DNA from: Hyaloraphidium curvatum
Taxonomy: Eukaryota > Monoblepharomycota > Hyaloraphidiomycetes > Hyaloraphidiales > Hyaloraphidiaceae
Direction of reading: 5' to 3'
Assembly (NCBI GenBank): GCA_025558095.1
Contig: JAIVFI010000001.1
Span: 820,501 to 884,500 of the forward strand
DNA length: 64,000 nucleotides
Every line of letters starts with the position of its first letter. Within the stretch, counting starts at the first letter, position 1. The notes below the pieces were generated by a model that was not told where the DNA came from, ran no database searches, and saw nothing but the letters and a program-made list of their open reading frames with translations. The position numbers and the translations under genes were made by a program. This document shows positions 20,001-31,000 of the stretch, piece by piece.

Positions 20001-21133
20001 AGCGCGATCGGGTGCGGCGTCTGCACGACGACCGTGGCCACGAACCGCTCCGGCTCCCACGCCGGGCCGAAAGCCAGCCGGCAAAAGAACCACGGCAGCT
20101 CCTGCCCGTCCACCGACGAGCTCCTCCGCCCGGAGGTGCCGCCGTGGGCTTTCTTGGCCCGCTTGGCCGCCCGCTCGTCGGTCCAGTAGACGGCCGACTT
20201 GGCGCAGAGCTGCCCGTGCACCCCGTCGGCGGACGCCAGCGCCCCCCGCGCGGTGCGGACGAGGTCGGCGTGGGCCAGCTGGCTCGCTGGGATCTGCGAG
20301 AGGGGCAGCTGGGTTGGAGCCAGCAGCTCCGTGAGGGCGTCCTCGAGCCTGCGCGAGGCGGTCGCGCCGACGTCGGCCGCGGGCGGGGGCTCCGGGTCGA
20401 GGGGGTCGAACTCGTCCGCGGCAAAATCAAAGCGGTCCAGGGTGTCGAGGAAGCCGCCCTCCCTCACGGGCTGCGGTGCGACCAGGGCCTCGACGTACCC
20501 CGAGGCGTCGAGGCCCGGCGCCGATGCCTGGGTCGGTCCGTCCTCCGGTGCGGCGGCCGGCACCCAGTTCCACGCGGCAATGAACACGCGGCGGCCGGCC
20601 ATGGTCCCGCCGGCAAAGTCCCAGCACGAAACGGGGGGGGCGCCGACCAGCCTGACGGCCATGCGCACCTCCGAGACGGCGATGCCGCCATCGTCGCCCA
20701 CGCTGGCCTCCGGACGCGAGTCGACCAGCAGCACGCCCGCGGGCCCTGCCTCGAGCGTGCCGACGAGCAGCGGGAAGGGGTCGCCTTGCGGGCGGTGCGA
20801 GGGTGCGCGGGGGTCGCAGTGGGCGAAGCGCCGCGGCCCGCCGGCCAGGAAGTTGCGCAGCGGCGTGTAGCGGTAGCGCAGTGCGGGGGGGCTGGTGGGA
20901 AGCGGCTGCGAGTCGTTGGGTGCCCCGCTGGCCCGGCGGGACGAGGGGATGCGCGGCAGCGGCACCGCGAAGCCGTCCGACACGCGCGGCTCCCGCTTGA
21001 CGGCGGCGGGCGACGGCGTCGGCGGCTGCGACGACGGCACCAGAATATGCGGCGGCGGGCGGTTCTCCATCGCACACCGACGCCCGGGACGGCAGAGTTC
21101 ACTGGGGACGTGGGTACCAGCTTTCGCAGTCAT
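17030..21133 (-). CDS. CTC1: CST complex subunit CTC1-like, large OB-fold telomere protein
   Basis: CTC1 with STN1 and TEN1 binds single-stranded telomeric DNA and recruits polymerase alpha-primase. The gene is one uninterrupted frame of 1367 codons; an internal Met at 21070 gives 1346. Plant and animal CTC1 are about 1200-1300. The N-terminal third is Pro/Ser-rich. The C-terminal part has a zinc-ribbon OB fold: GWKCRSCTCQLFDGTCPQGC followed by NASCTVYDGTAEATVFMDG, strongly like the W-x-C-x2-C...DGTAEA segment of plant CTC1. RPA1 has a related fold, but the length and this pattern favour CTC1. It is intronless in an intron-rich neighbourhood and head to head with APC2. Confidence 0.72.
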   Translation of the reverse strand: MTAKAGTHVPSELCRPGRRCAMENRPPPHILVPSSQPPTPSPAAVKREPRVSDGFAVPLPRIPSSRRASGAPNDSQPLPTSPPALRYRYTPLRNFLAGGPRRFAHCDPRAPSHRPQGDPFPLLVGTLEAGPAGVLLVDSRPEASVGDDGGIAVSEVRMAVRLVGAPPVSCWDFAGGTMAGRRVFIAAWNWVPAAAPEDGPTQASAPGLDASGYVEALVAPQPVREGGFLDTLDRFDFAADEFDPLDPEPPPAADVGATASRRLEDALTELLAPTQLPLSQIPASQLAHADLVRTARGALASADGVHGQLCAKSAVYWTDERAAKRAKKAHGGTSGRRSSSVDGQELPWFFCRLAFGPAWEPERFVATVVVQTPHPIALHAALEIGRCYVFRGFIAPAKLAGTGAKALVWKGGTIEEVAAEALVAPSQAFPGPRIKAEPDLQSQFYEPAVRAPRQLVLALQVDSPCPVSQPSQYAPYASPQVPQPSQYVPPSTASQASLPPSSLSASVPAALDPDSHLVTFRGVLTSRMHPRIFLFDRKLPLLLAHRARKSDAVLEDARDGCTVEARGVHALRTPLGTVLAACTYTEFRILSFPARETGPVGPEELTAFAEVPALYPLEKLTGVAGILEAARAVQQLRARHPRAPFLPAPGASEPPPALVPVLKLLGLREVNRDGIATFAWHDGGCPATGGRMEARGELLSVQAVREALRSRTAPAGRSEDGREADAAAGERVPLAEADAASVAAGLGTSPWLVAEVEVDGAGRAMLKDATGTLPLSVRGGFESAWFGSIVAVGKWTGVCEVGEYVRCSREDVVVLHRDPAPYVAEILAKAGFATDGPTSDRTKDWLLYVSDVRPVSIGLAKTAAKVRQTPWCRVEGLAVPVRCGTADLPAPLAFRWDLSGNAMRFRPIMPRGSLCLATGLLLDAPAWGGGPRAARADGNTVVMSLPLGGAGGKDVLGQPSDKELADSSLMRLREVEQHLRRTATDREPRLRQVADVVGDFAHPGKVLFQFGMLQTATAAFEGIVVSKEFRLADPTRPVVALRGQESMFRYGVGTGEPLNRVLCITLRDLKEADTVTLYLDCSNQEWPADVLPGWHVRVVGCAFRSSAAGKVFAYTLPAITAVEAVCFVPAEEQARLQRAAALAKGPMKLADWLLPANAGLRTTALIRCRIRNIWSASIGWKCRSCTCQLFDGTCPQGCEASFYTVHANASCTVYDGTAEATVFMDGVECLMSLLRVRGVVAQKLQDHAARAGEIGFSAAAGQRNQALDGSADLHHLLEPSLEFDRTGLRPEERLLVQCCMRHELVREVLLRVRRYSKPDADGDLTTNVTLGTVSLPLSRGPRLMFKALAVEDVDYGAEALRLVVKLS

Positions 21134-21145
21134 CCATATTGGAAG
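21071..21145. promoter_or_regulatory. Minimal divergent promoter, CTC1 / APC2
   Basis: The APC2 ATG is at 21146. The CTC1 ATG is at 21070 or, if the upstream Met is used, at 21133. Between 12 and 75 bases therefore separate two large genes. An ATATTGG (inverted CCAAT-like) sequence lies at about 21136. Promoter function is inferred from position. Confidence 0.45.
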
Positions 21146-23680
21146 ATGCCCCTCCCGTCGTCATCGATTCGCGCTACATTGGAAAGGAACCGGACGCGCG
21201 ATGCGGCGCTCCGCGAGCACGCCGACGCGCTGCGCGGGGCCGTCGAGGCGGCGGCGGCCGCGCTGGCCGGCGAGCCCTCGCCGCTGTGCTTCGCGGGTGC
21301 CGCGCTCGCGCTCGACGCCGCGGCAAAGGAGCTGCCGCCCGACGGCCGCCGCCGGCTGTCCGCGCAGTTCCGGCTGGCCGCGTCGCTCCATCCCGGCGCG
21401 CACGCCCTCACCCGCTGGGAGGCCGCCGGCCGCGCGTACTTCCGCGCGCTGCTGCGCGTGTTCGCCGAGCTCGAGGGCCGCAGGGCGGACGACGCGCCGG
21501 GCAGCGCAGGCAGGAGGCACGGCAGGCTGAGCCTGCTCGACGGCGGCGACGCGGAGATGCGCGACCACTTCACCCAGAACGACGCGGAGGCGTCGTACGT
21601 GGCCCCGCTGAGCGCCCCCGTGGCCGTGCCGCCGATCGTGCCCATCGGCGCTGCGCGCTCGGGCTCCGGCCTAGACGTGCTCGAGGGCCTGCCCGTCGGC
21701 CTGCCCGACGACGCCTGGGCATCCGCGGACCTATTCGCCGGCCGCTCGACCGCGGAGCTCAACGCGGCCGTCGACTCGTTCCGCGGCATGTGCTCGGCGC
21801 TGGCACGCCTGGGCCTGCTGCGCGAGCTCGAGCCCATCTACTCGGACGTGGCCATGGCCGTCGTGCGCCGCCGCGTGCTGTCCGAGTGCGCGGGCCGCTT
21901 CGAGGGGGAAAAGGTGCTCGACCGCACCGTCGCGTGGGTGCTCCGCGTCGCGCACCCCTGGATCCGCGAGGTCGTCGCCGGCAGCACCGCCAACCCGGAC
22001 TCGGCCGCCACCCGGCGCGACCTCAACGCGTGGCGCAACCGCCTCGTGTTCCACGCCATGCGCGAGTTCGCCGCCCTGCGCATCTCCGAGATCTTCGACC
22101 TCGTCGTCGCCTTCCCCGACTCTCGCCCCGCGCTGCAGGATCTCCGCCGCGCCCTCGACGGCACCGAGACCCGCCCGCTGCTGGCCTCGACCCTGCGCTC
22201 GGTGCTGCACCGCCGCCTGCTGCACCAGGGCGCGCAGACCCGCGACGTGCTCGAGTGGTACATCAAGGCCATCCGCGCCATGCGCATCCTGGACCCGCGG
22301 GGGATCGTGCTCGCGCAGTGCGGCGCCGGCGTGCGGAGGTACCTGCGCTCGCGCGAGGACACGGTCAGGTGCATCATCACCGCCATCCTCGACGACGCCT
22401 CGGGCGAGACGTTCGCGTCCGAGGGCCCGGCGAACCCGCCGCAGGAGCCCGGCGATCGGGGGGGCGAGGAGGAGCAGGAGGACGACGCGCCGCCCGAGGA
22501 CTGGAACGACCCGGCGTGGGAGCCCGCGCCGGTCGAGGCCGACGCCGCAACGCTGGCAGAGACCAAGCACGCCGCGGACATCATGGCCACGCTCATTTCC
22601 ATCTACGACAGCAAGGAGGTCTTTATCCGCGAGTTCCAGACGCTGCTGGCCGACAGGCTGCTGGCCGTGCGGGGCTACGACGCAGAGAGGGAGGTGCGGA
22701 ACCTCGAGATGCTCAAGCTGCGCTTCGGCGAGGGGGCGCTTGCGTCCTGCGAGGTCATGGTCAAGGACCTCGCCGACTCCAAGAGGCTCGACGCGATCTT
22801 GCACCGCAGCGCGGTCCTCCCCACCGGGGTGCGTTGCTCTTGCCGCCTCGTAAATCGTCCGGAGCTGGCGGTTATGCTCACACCTCCCGTCGCCCAGGTG
22901 CCCGTCCACTCAATGGTGCTCTCACGCCTCTACTGGCCCACCTTCCGCGAGGACTGCGACGACGAGCCGCTCAAGCTGCCCGAGCCGGTGGAGCGGACGC
23001 TGGCGGGCTACGCCAAGGGTTTCTCGAGCTACAAGGCCAGCCGCTCGCTCTCTTGGAAGCCGCAGCTGGGATCGGTGGACCTGGAGCTGGAGATGGCGGA
23101 CGGGAGGGTGCTCGAGTTTTCGGACCTGACGCCCCTGCAGGCGACGCTGATCCACTGCTTCCAGGAGCGGCCCCAGTGGTCGCTCGAGGAGCTGGCCGAG
23201 ACCACGGCGGTGGATGCCGACACCCTGCGGCGCAAGATTGGGTTCTGGGTCGGCCACGGGCTGGTGCGGGAGAAGCGGTCCGAGCCGGGCGTGTTCCTCC
23301 TGGTCGAGGACGCCGGGACGGCGGCCAGCACGCCGCGCGAGAGCCTGGGGTCGCGGGAGGGCGCATCACCGCCCCTGGCGGGCCGCGCCAGGGCGCTGGA
23401 CTTCGAGCGGCGGATGCGGCGGCTGTCGGGCGAGGGCGGCGAGGCCAAGAAGGACGCGGGTGCGCAGCAGGGGATCGAGGACATGCGCCCGTACTCCAAG
23501 TTCGTGCTCGGGATCCTGCGGAACCTGGGCGCGATGCCGGCGGAGCAGATCCACACGCGGCTGACCCCGTTCTACAACCCGCCGCGGGCGCTGGCGGACA
23601 CGAAGCGGCTGTTGGACGTGATGCTCGTCGAGGACAACGTCGATCTTGCGGGAGGACTCTACAGCTTCAAGAAGTTGTAA
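21146..23680 (+). CDS. APC2: Anaphase-promoting complex subunit 2 (cullin-like)
   Basis: Catalytic-core scaffold of the APC/C ubiquitin ligase; binds APC11 through its cullin homology region. The frame starts MPLPSSSIRATLERNRTRD. The cullin domain includes DIMATLISIYDSKEVFIREFQTLLADRLL and EVMVKDLADSKRLD. An in-frame intron at 22829-22897 (69 bases, GTGCGT donor) is inferred, because its removal joins SAVLPTG to VPVHSMVLSRLYWPTF as in other APC2 proteins. The mature length is then 821 residues, essentially that of human APC2 (822). The C-terminal winged helix (YSKFVLGILRNLGAMPAEQIH ... LYSFKKL) is complete. Confidence 0.93.
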   Translation: MPLPSSSIRATLERNRTRDAALREHADALRGAVEAAAAALAGEPSPLCFAGAALALDAAAKELPPDGRRRLSAQFRLAASLHPGAHALTRWEAAGRAYFRALLRVFAELEGRRADDAPGSAGRRHGRLSLLDGGDAEMRDHFTQNDAEASYVAPLSAPVAVPPIVPIGAARSGSGLDVLEGLPVGLPDDAWASADLFAGRSTAELNAAVDSFRGMCSALARLGLLRELEPIYSDVAMAVVRRRVLSECAGRFEGEKVLDRTVAWVLRVAHPWIREVVAGSTANPDSAATRRDLNAWRNRLVFHAMREFAALRISEIFDLVVAFPDSRPALQDLRRALDGTETRPLLASTLRSVLHRRLLHQGAQTRDVLEWYIKAIRAMRILDPRGIVLAQCGAGVRRYLRSREDTVRCIITAILDDASGETFASEGPANPPQEPGDRGGEEEQEDDAPPEDWNDPAWEPAPVEADAATLAETKHAADIMATLISIYDSKEVFIREFQTLLADRLLAVRGYDAEREVRNLEMLKLRFGEGALASCEVMVKDLADSKRLDAILHRSAVLPTGVRCSCRLVNRPELAVMLTPPVAQVPVHSMVLSRLYWPTFREDCDDEPLKLPEPVERTLAGYAKGFSSYKASRSLSWKPQLGSVDLELEMADGRVLEFSDLTPLQATLIHCFQERPQWSLEELAETTAVDADTLRRKIGFWVGHGLVREKRSEPGVFLLVEDAGTAASTPRESLGSREGASPPLAGRARALDFERRMRRLSGEGGEAKKDAGAQQGIEDMRPYSKFVLGILRNLGAMPAEQIHTRLTPFYNPPRALADTKRLLDVMLVEDNVDLAGGLYSFKKL

Positions 23681-23763
23681 CCATGGTTAACTGTCACATG
23701 GAATGAATTGTCGGGTATAGGCAGGAGAGACAAAGTTGGTGGATGGGGAGGCCCGCTACAGCC

Positions 23764-24814
23764 TCAGTCGAACGAATCGGTAGTGTTGGTTTCCTTGACC
23801 GAAAGGACTTCCAGCATCCCCTTGCCCTTGGTCTCGGCCTGTATCAGTTCGTGAAGAATCTTGAACGAGCCGGGGTCGATGAGGGCAATCTGCGGAGCAG
23901 TTGAAGGGACGGTCAATACCCGAACCATCCTCAACAACGGAGCGCGAACCATCTCGTAATCGTCCCCCATTTCCTCGTCTTCAATCTCCGCCGTGGCTGC
24001 GTGCAGCTTCTCCTTTATCCGCTTGGCGTCCTTCGGCGGCATCACCACCTTGACCTTCATCTGCGCGCGTTCGATTGGCAGCGTCTTGGCCTCCTTCAGG
24101 GCCTTGATCAGCTCCAGCGCCTGCTGCTTCGCCGTCCGGTTCGGATTGACCGAGAAATGCAGGTCCGCCATGGCGCTCTCGATCATGGTGACCGTGTAAG
24201 GCCGGCGCGTCTCGGGGTTCACGCAGCGGTCCGCCACGGTCGTGGCAATGTCCCTGTACAGCAGAGATAGCTGCGCGCTGCGCTCCTTGTCGCCGACCTG
24301 GAGCTCTCCCTTCTTCAGAATCTGCACGGGGAAATCGGTCGTCGGCCAGGGTGCAAAGAGATTCCAAGGGGCCGAACCTCGAGAAGGATCTTGCCCTCAT
24401 CTTCCGTCCCGAAAGCCTTCTGCAGGTCCTCTGCGTTGGCAACCTGGCCCTTGGAGACGTTCAGGAAGATCTTCTGGATCTGCACGACGTTGTCCAGGTC
24501 GGTCTCCCTGCGGGCCATCGCGTTGGGAGACGCCCGACGATGCGTGCAGCCCATGGCAGAATCCTACACGCCGTTCCTCCATTCGAGAACTTTGTTCTTG
24601 TAGCAGGCGATTTCAAAGCGCTTGCCACCTTTCTTGTGTCGCACGATGGCGCTGGAGCGTGCGGCACCAAAGATGCCCACGTTGCGTGTTCCGTTTCCCA
24701 CCAACCGGGCGACGGATCCGAGCATCAACGGGGCATCGAGGCATCGTACGGAACCGCAACGCACACATTGGTGAGCTTAAGCTGGTTTATTGGAGTGAAT
24801 ATGTGCGAGCCCAT
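23764..24814 (-). CDS. SBDS: Ribosome maturation protein SBDS/Sdo1
   Basis: Works with the GTPase EFL1 to release eIF6 from nascent 60S subunits. Four exons: 24814-24765 ([17 protein letters not shown]), about 24651-24580 ([20 protein letters not shown]), about 24515-24374 ([30 protein letters not shown]) and about 24328-23764 ([18 protein letters not shown] ... [14 protein letters not shown]). Splices at V-AIVR, NGV-ETDLD and LLE-ILKK are all phase-correct and match conserved family sequence. All three SBDS domains are present and the length (about 250) is normal. It converges with APC2, 83 bases apart. Confidence 0.95.
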
Positions 24815-25001
24815 CGCGTGTTTTCGCGGGGGTGGAAGCCCTGAGCGACGCCCACCCCACTCATCCTTGCCCCGGGGGTCCATGACAGTTGGTATCTCAT
24901 CGTGATTCCAAAGCACATTACAAAAAGTTCAGAGAAAGATGATCGCAAAATGGACAAAGGAGGTATCATCTGCGGGAGCGGTTCCGAAGTCGAGCTCACG
25001 T
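24815..25001. other. Intergenic between two minus-strand genes
   Basis: About 190 bases between the VPS13 stop and the SBDS start. It should contain the SBDS promoter and VPS13 3' end. It is comparatively AT-rich near 24900-24960 (AAAGCACATTACAAAAAG), and no specific motif is identified. Confidence 0.4.
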
Positions 25002-28000
25002 TCACTCGCGGCGCCGGGAGATCTCCAGCTGGGAGATGGAGAGCTCCAGCTTCGAGAAGAACGAGGACACGTCTGCCGGCTTGGCCTTCAGCCCGTGAAG
25101 AATGGCCTTCAGCTCCGTCCCCGCGAGGTTGCGATAGACGACCGTGATGTCGGTATCGGTCCGGCGAACCGACCGGATGTCTGGTCGCAATGGGTCGCGA
25201 TCGTGAGACACCTCCCAAAGGTGGGCGCACGAGACGCACCTGCAAGTGCGGCATTCCATTCGGGCGTCGCATAGTCGACCTTGCCGACAATCAAGTGCTG
25301 ATCGGACAAGAGAGCCAGCTTCTTGTGCTCGAGCTCTAAAATACCAATTGCGGTGAGCAAAGCGCGCAGCCACCCAACGAGAACCCTACCCATGTCCGCT
25401 ACGGGGTAATCGCCCATGAAATCCGACCCAAAGGAGCGCAAACGGCTGAGAGCGCGAGCCTGCCTTTCATCGTAGGGCTGGAGGGCGCGGACAGTTACAG
25501 AATGAACTGCGTAGACGGGCTCGTTGTACCCACGCGAAGGATCTTGTCCTTGCCGATGAACCGCGGCAGCCGTATCCTATCTATCTCTGCGGCGTCCGTC
25601 GTTGTCGACTTGATGCCTTTCGATGACAAAGTGAACGAGGTCGGCATAACCAGGAAAAGCGTCCCTCACCTTCAAACAGCTGATTGCTAACATCAAAGAC
25701 TCCGACGAGAGGTTTGGCAAACAATCTGGTCCCCGGCCATCAACAGTGGTACACGAACGAACGGACGGCATTGCTTACCCCAACACGCCTTTCCCCACCC
25801 CAGACACGAACCCAATGGCGCTGTCCTGTTGCGCTCCTTCGATTGGTTTCGTCTAGGCAGAAGCGTGTCAGATTGAATCGCGCCGGCAGGCCAGAGGAAC
25901 GCACGAAAACGCCTGCCACGCCGCTTGCCACCGAGCCACCAAGGTATTTCAACCCGGAACCGACTCCGCTGAGCGTGTTCTTCGGCCGATTTCGTCTGGA
26001 ATGGCGAATCAGTGTCGGCTTGGGTACTTTGACCACAGCCTGAGCCTTACTTTGACCGGTATGCTGAGCGGCGAGCAACAAACTTGAAAGTGCTTCGTTA
26101 GAAGCATGCTGTGCCCATTCTGAAACATAGACTTACGTCGTCATCCATCGTAACCACAGCGAGACCTTCGACGCAGTCGTCAGCAAAGCGCCCTCGAAGA
26201 CGACCGTCACGCATTCACCTTTGCCAAAGCTCCCCGTGACCTTCGAAAAGGTGTCGCTGAAGCCGTAGACCGTCTTGCGAGCGAAGCTCTTCGCTCCCTT
26301 GACGAAACCAGTGCCGAAGTCTTCCGGTCGGTCGAAAGAAAAGCCTTGCAATGGCTCATAGAACACTGTTGTACCGGATCAGCGGCCAGCACAATCGCAG
26401 CAACGACGGCCGCCACGCACTATCAACGACGCCCGAACTAACAGTGTTGAACAGTCCAACTGGGTTCCCGAGGAAGTCGGCCGAGCCGATGATGCGGTGA
26501 ATCTGGCGACTGCGAGTTGACAACCGCAGCCAGGCAGCGCGCTAGCTTCAAAGCTCACCTGACCCATCACTTCCTGGTAGTAGCGCTGCTTGAGCAATTC
26601 CAGGAGCTGGCCGTAGGTTTCGCGGGCATTCTGCAGCAAAACGCCCTGGCGACGAAAGACAATTAGGGTCGAACGGGGTGCCTTGCGACAACGATACTTG
26701 CATTGAGCTGCAGCGCCGCATCCTGCCGATGTGATAGTTGGACCTCAAAGAACGCAACTTCGCCGGACGCGGTGACTCACGTGTACATTGCCGACGGTGT
26801 GGGTCAGCACATCAAGCATCAATGCCACCATGCTCCTCGATCGCCTGCGAACCGTCAATCAGCGACGAACTGCCCCAGCCGACGTGCTTATCCAACCTTT
26901 CTTCCGTATCGGCCCGTTCCGTACGAGTGAAGGAAAGGTTGACTTTGACGGGACCTAGGTGGAAGGACTCGAAGAAACTGTGCAGAGTGAGCGATGTGCG
27001 GGGGCCGCTACGCAGGATCACTGACAGTTTGCCGTCCCCCGAACCCGCTGGTTCCGGCATCACTAGGGCTTCTTCGAACGAGCCGCTGGCAAACGACTGT
27101 GAATCTCAATCACCAGAACAGCTTGGACTGGCACTCACTCCTCAGTCTCGGAACGGACCGTTGCAAACTTCGAGAATAGGAGGAGCATCCTCAACAGGTC
27201 CTCGTCCAGCTCGAGCGACACCTCCTGCAAGGCAACCTTCAAGACTTTGTAGTAATCGACGCCGTACGCTGACACGAAATCGAGTTAGGTCCTGCTGGGA
27301 CACATGAAATGGGCGAACCAACATGTGTCCTTCAGATGCACGAGAAGCATCTTCAGCAAGGGAGGTTGCGTGTCGTCGATTTCCTTGGAGATTTGCGTGG
27401 GGTAGAGCACGATAGACTCGACGCTGTCCGGCAAATCGTTGTCGATCTGCGAAGGAGATGAGTACAGAGCGCACATTCATGCGAGCGAACCAACCTGCCA
27501 CCACCCGATGCTCAAGTCGTAAGATGCATCAATCTGTCTGTCCATGTACACGAGCCTGGTCAGTTGGAAGCTGGTGTAAAGAATCTCCTGCAAGACAGAT
27601 GAGCGGGAGGCAGCTTGCCGCAAGCACAGCGGCTGACCTGCATGTCGCTGTTGATTATGGAGAAGCCAATGAAGCTCAAATCGACGATGAACTTGAACAA
27701 GACGGGGTTCTGGATGTCGACCTGAACCACCCAGATGAGGCAAGAGTCGAACTAGTACGGAGGCTGCAAACCTACCGCCTCGAAAGCCTCTTCGGCTTTC
27801 TGGCCGTTCTGCGGGGTCACCCTGCCATCCCCGGCTTCGACAGCCGCCGGGCTCTTCGCTCCAGCGACTGCATCTCCGGGCCTTGTTCTGGCGATTTGGT
27901 AAATGCTCCCCTCGGGACTCCAGTCCGAGAGCTTAACCAGGGTGGTCGGACCGGCCGCGCGAACCTCGACCGACATCGATCCGGTGCGGCCATTTCGGAG

Positions 28001-31000
28001 CTGGTTCCCAGAGGCATTAGACGTGCCCATCTTCCATGCTGCGTGAGCAATCACCGTGTAGCCGAACGGCTTTTGCGGCCCAATCTCCGTGACGTTCATC
28101 TCCCTCTTCGTGGTACCGATCTCGATCATAAGCACCTTTTGCTCTACCGACGGCGAGTCCCAGGCATACGGGAGCGATGCCCCTTTCGGGATTTGGTACG
28201 CATTGTTGACCGACTAGATGCCCAACGTAAGCTCCAACTAGCTTCGCTTTCGTGCGGTCGCTCACGTATTGGTAGATCTTGACGTCGACGCTGCTCGAGT
28301 TCTGGATTTGGAAAGGCCAACGGCCTTCCTCGCGGCTAACGATGCCGAAGAATGCCAGCACGTCAATGCACGACTTCGAAAGCGCTTCGGAGCACTCGCC
28401 TGAACGTGATGTAGATCGTAGCGTCCACCAAAGAGGCTTCCATTCGGATGAGATCTTCCGCCTCGCTGCCCATGCGGCCGGTCTTGATGTAGGTCGTGCC
28501 AATGTCCTCGACCCTGACAGGTTGCGACCACTGGTACATGGTCCCCGCAAGACGCACACAGAAGAGAAGCCTTTCCTTCTCGTCCTTGCGCTGCTTGCTG
28601 AATGACCACGAAGCCATGCGGGGTCATCCGATCGGTGCAAAGGCGCGACACTGGGGCCACGTACAAGTTGATGATCGGCGTGCGTTCCCGGGAGCGCACG
28701 AGGACCGCATCCACAGTGCCATGCTGACGGCACTGCAGATCCATCTCAAGGTTGTTCTGCAGCTCATTGGTCAGCGCCTGCCTGAGGCTCGCCCCGATCC
28801 ACCAACCTTGACTACAAATCGTGGAGAGAAAGTGACAACCCGAGTTAGGTAGTACTGCAGGCGCACGAATCAACTCCGAAGCTGGACGAAAGCAGGCGAC
28901 GACCGACCTTGCCCTCTCCCTCCTTGACGGACACTCCAACTGCGAGACCACGTCAGTTCGTGCGCACACAACCTGGCAAAGGACCGTACCGTGAGCTTCT
29001 ACCCCTTTCGCGGAATTTGAAATGTCCACGGCGTACGAACTTCCGACCGGGTCAAAGCCCACGGGCTGCGAATGCGCGTAAGTACAGAAGTGGATCCCGT
29101 CTCGGTCGAAACAGACGTAGCTCCAGTCCGAATCACCTATCTTAATGACAGCACGGCTGCTTGGCTCTTCGAATTCGGGGAACGAGAACATGAACGGCGC
29201 CGACCCTTGCTCTGGCTTGTCGGAACCCGCAGTGTAATCGCGCATGCCGCCCTTGGACTTGACCTGGATTCCCAAGCCCGTGTAGTTGATCATGACGTAC
29301 GGGCTGTAGAGGACAACTTTAGTTCCTTTTCCGCGAGACTCGCTGCAAGTAACCGAGACGTCAGTAAGGGCGGAAGGATCTCCAAGCAGACCAACATGTA
29401 TTTCAAACGCAGGAGGAGCTGCCGCCCCTGCGTGTCCTTCATCCGTATCTTGTCGTCTCGGAAGTTGATCTCGGTGTTGCTCAGGATCGCAACATCGGCA
29501 ATAGTATGGCCTGCGGACAAATCAGCTCCCACAAATATGCTGGTGTCCGCAACCCACCGGTGTCCGGTATCTCGAACTTGAGTGCCAAAGCGTCCGTAGG
29601 TTCCACCGTGTGGATAGGGCTTATCTTGCCCCGGCGCAAGGTCTAGGGATCATTAATCAACCACGGAGGACACGCTGTACGCGCGGAAGCTTCGTGACTC
29701 ACTTCGTGGAACTCTTGCGAGGTCGTCCGCACGTAGAGCGTGTACCTAATGTCGTACGGGAGAAGGTTCTCCAGTTCCATTGGGGGTGCGATGTTGATCC
29801 GCACTTCGGGATACGTGTCCCTGGAAAGTGATGCTGAGCCTCTGATCGGCGCCGCCAAACCCCTGTAGAACTTACTTGGGATCCGTGAAGAACTTCGAGA
29901 AGATGGAGAACCGGAACATGGGTGCCCTGCGGTCCATCGGCTTGCACGTCAGTCGGGGACTGGGCCCGGCGCGTTTCAGTGAGCTCCAGTTGACGATTTC
30001 GTTGCTGAAGTTGTATCCGAAAACCTCTGGGACGCGTGGAGCATGTGAGCGTGCCCATGTCGTCGGATGTGGGTGCTCACCGTCGGGCCTGACCTGGAAC
30101 GAGCTATCGTACGCAACGAGTATCGGAACAGCGAACTCCGTCCCAGGCGCTGACACGCCGTCAATTGCATGGCAGTGTACGCTTCGCGGAATCTCCCACC
30201 GATCCTGTACGTTCCCCGAGGTTCCCGCGTGGCGGATGAGAAGAGCGCCACCTCGATCCCGACGAAGCAATCGTTCTTGATCACGAAAGTCGACCGCAGG
30301 GTGACGTACTTGATGTTCTCCTTGAGCTGGACGTCCACTGCCATCCGGTACGCAACGTTCTTGATCTTTGGCCGGAGCAAGTAGGACGTGGTCCCTTCCG
30401 AATTGACCGAGAGCGATTTGAGCGTCTCCCACTGCGCTAAAGGAGTCGTTATCTGGACACATAGCAGGTTCGCCGAAGATGCCTGAATCTGGTGGGCCGG
30501 CGTTTGAGCAGGGCAAAGCGGCTGTTCCCCGGCCTCGTACCTCGCGCATTCTCCTGGAATCGACAAACTTGAACTTGTGGTCCGTGTTGTTGGGAAGGTC
30601 CTTGAGCACCGTGGCCGTGCCGTCGTTGCTTTCGGACACCGTCTCGGACCAAAAGACGAGGTCGTAACCCGTCCGGTTTCGGATGACAAAGGGCGCATGC
30701 ACGGATCGTCCCCGCGTCAGATTGCGCTGCAACGGGAATTATAAAGGAGGCTCGTGAACAAGCGCAGCAATGGAGGATCGGAAACGCTCACTTCAGTCAT
30801 GTTGCCGATCGAACGTAGGGTCAGCGACAGCGTTTCGAGGAAGATCTGGGAGAAGTTGATGTCGAGTTTGCTTGACGAGGTGAAGGAAAATTCCATAGCA
30901 CCAGAAGGGTCGGCCCGTGACATCTGACGGGCGTGAGACACCAACCGACAAAGAGAGCAAAGCGCATGGCTACCTGGACGGAGCATTTCCACGGTTCCAC

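Noticed and set aside
19997-21145. Long upstream extension of the APC2 frame to 19997, making a 1227-residue protein
   Set aside because: It runs antisense to the conserved N-terminal half of CTC1, is Arg/Gly-rich like a shadow frame, and has no APC2 homology. The APC2 start at 21146 gives the normal family length.
21139-23706. 855-residue plus-strand frame overlapping APC2
   Set aside because: It is almost entirely Arg, Ala, Gly and Pro, typical of a frame-shifted reading of GC-rich coding DNA; the APC2 frame has the homology.
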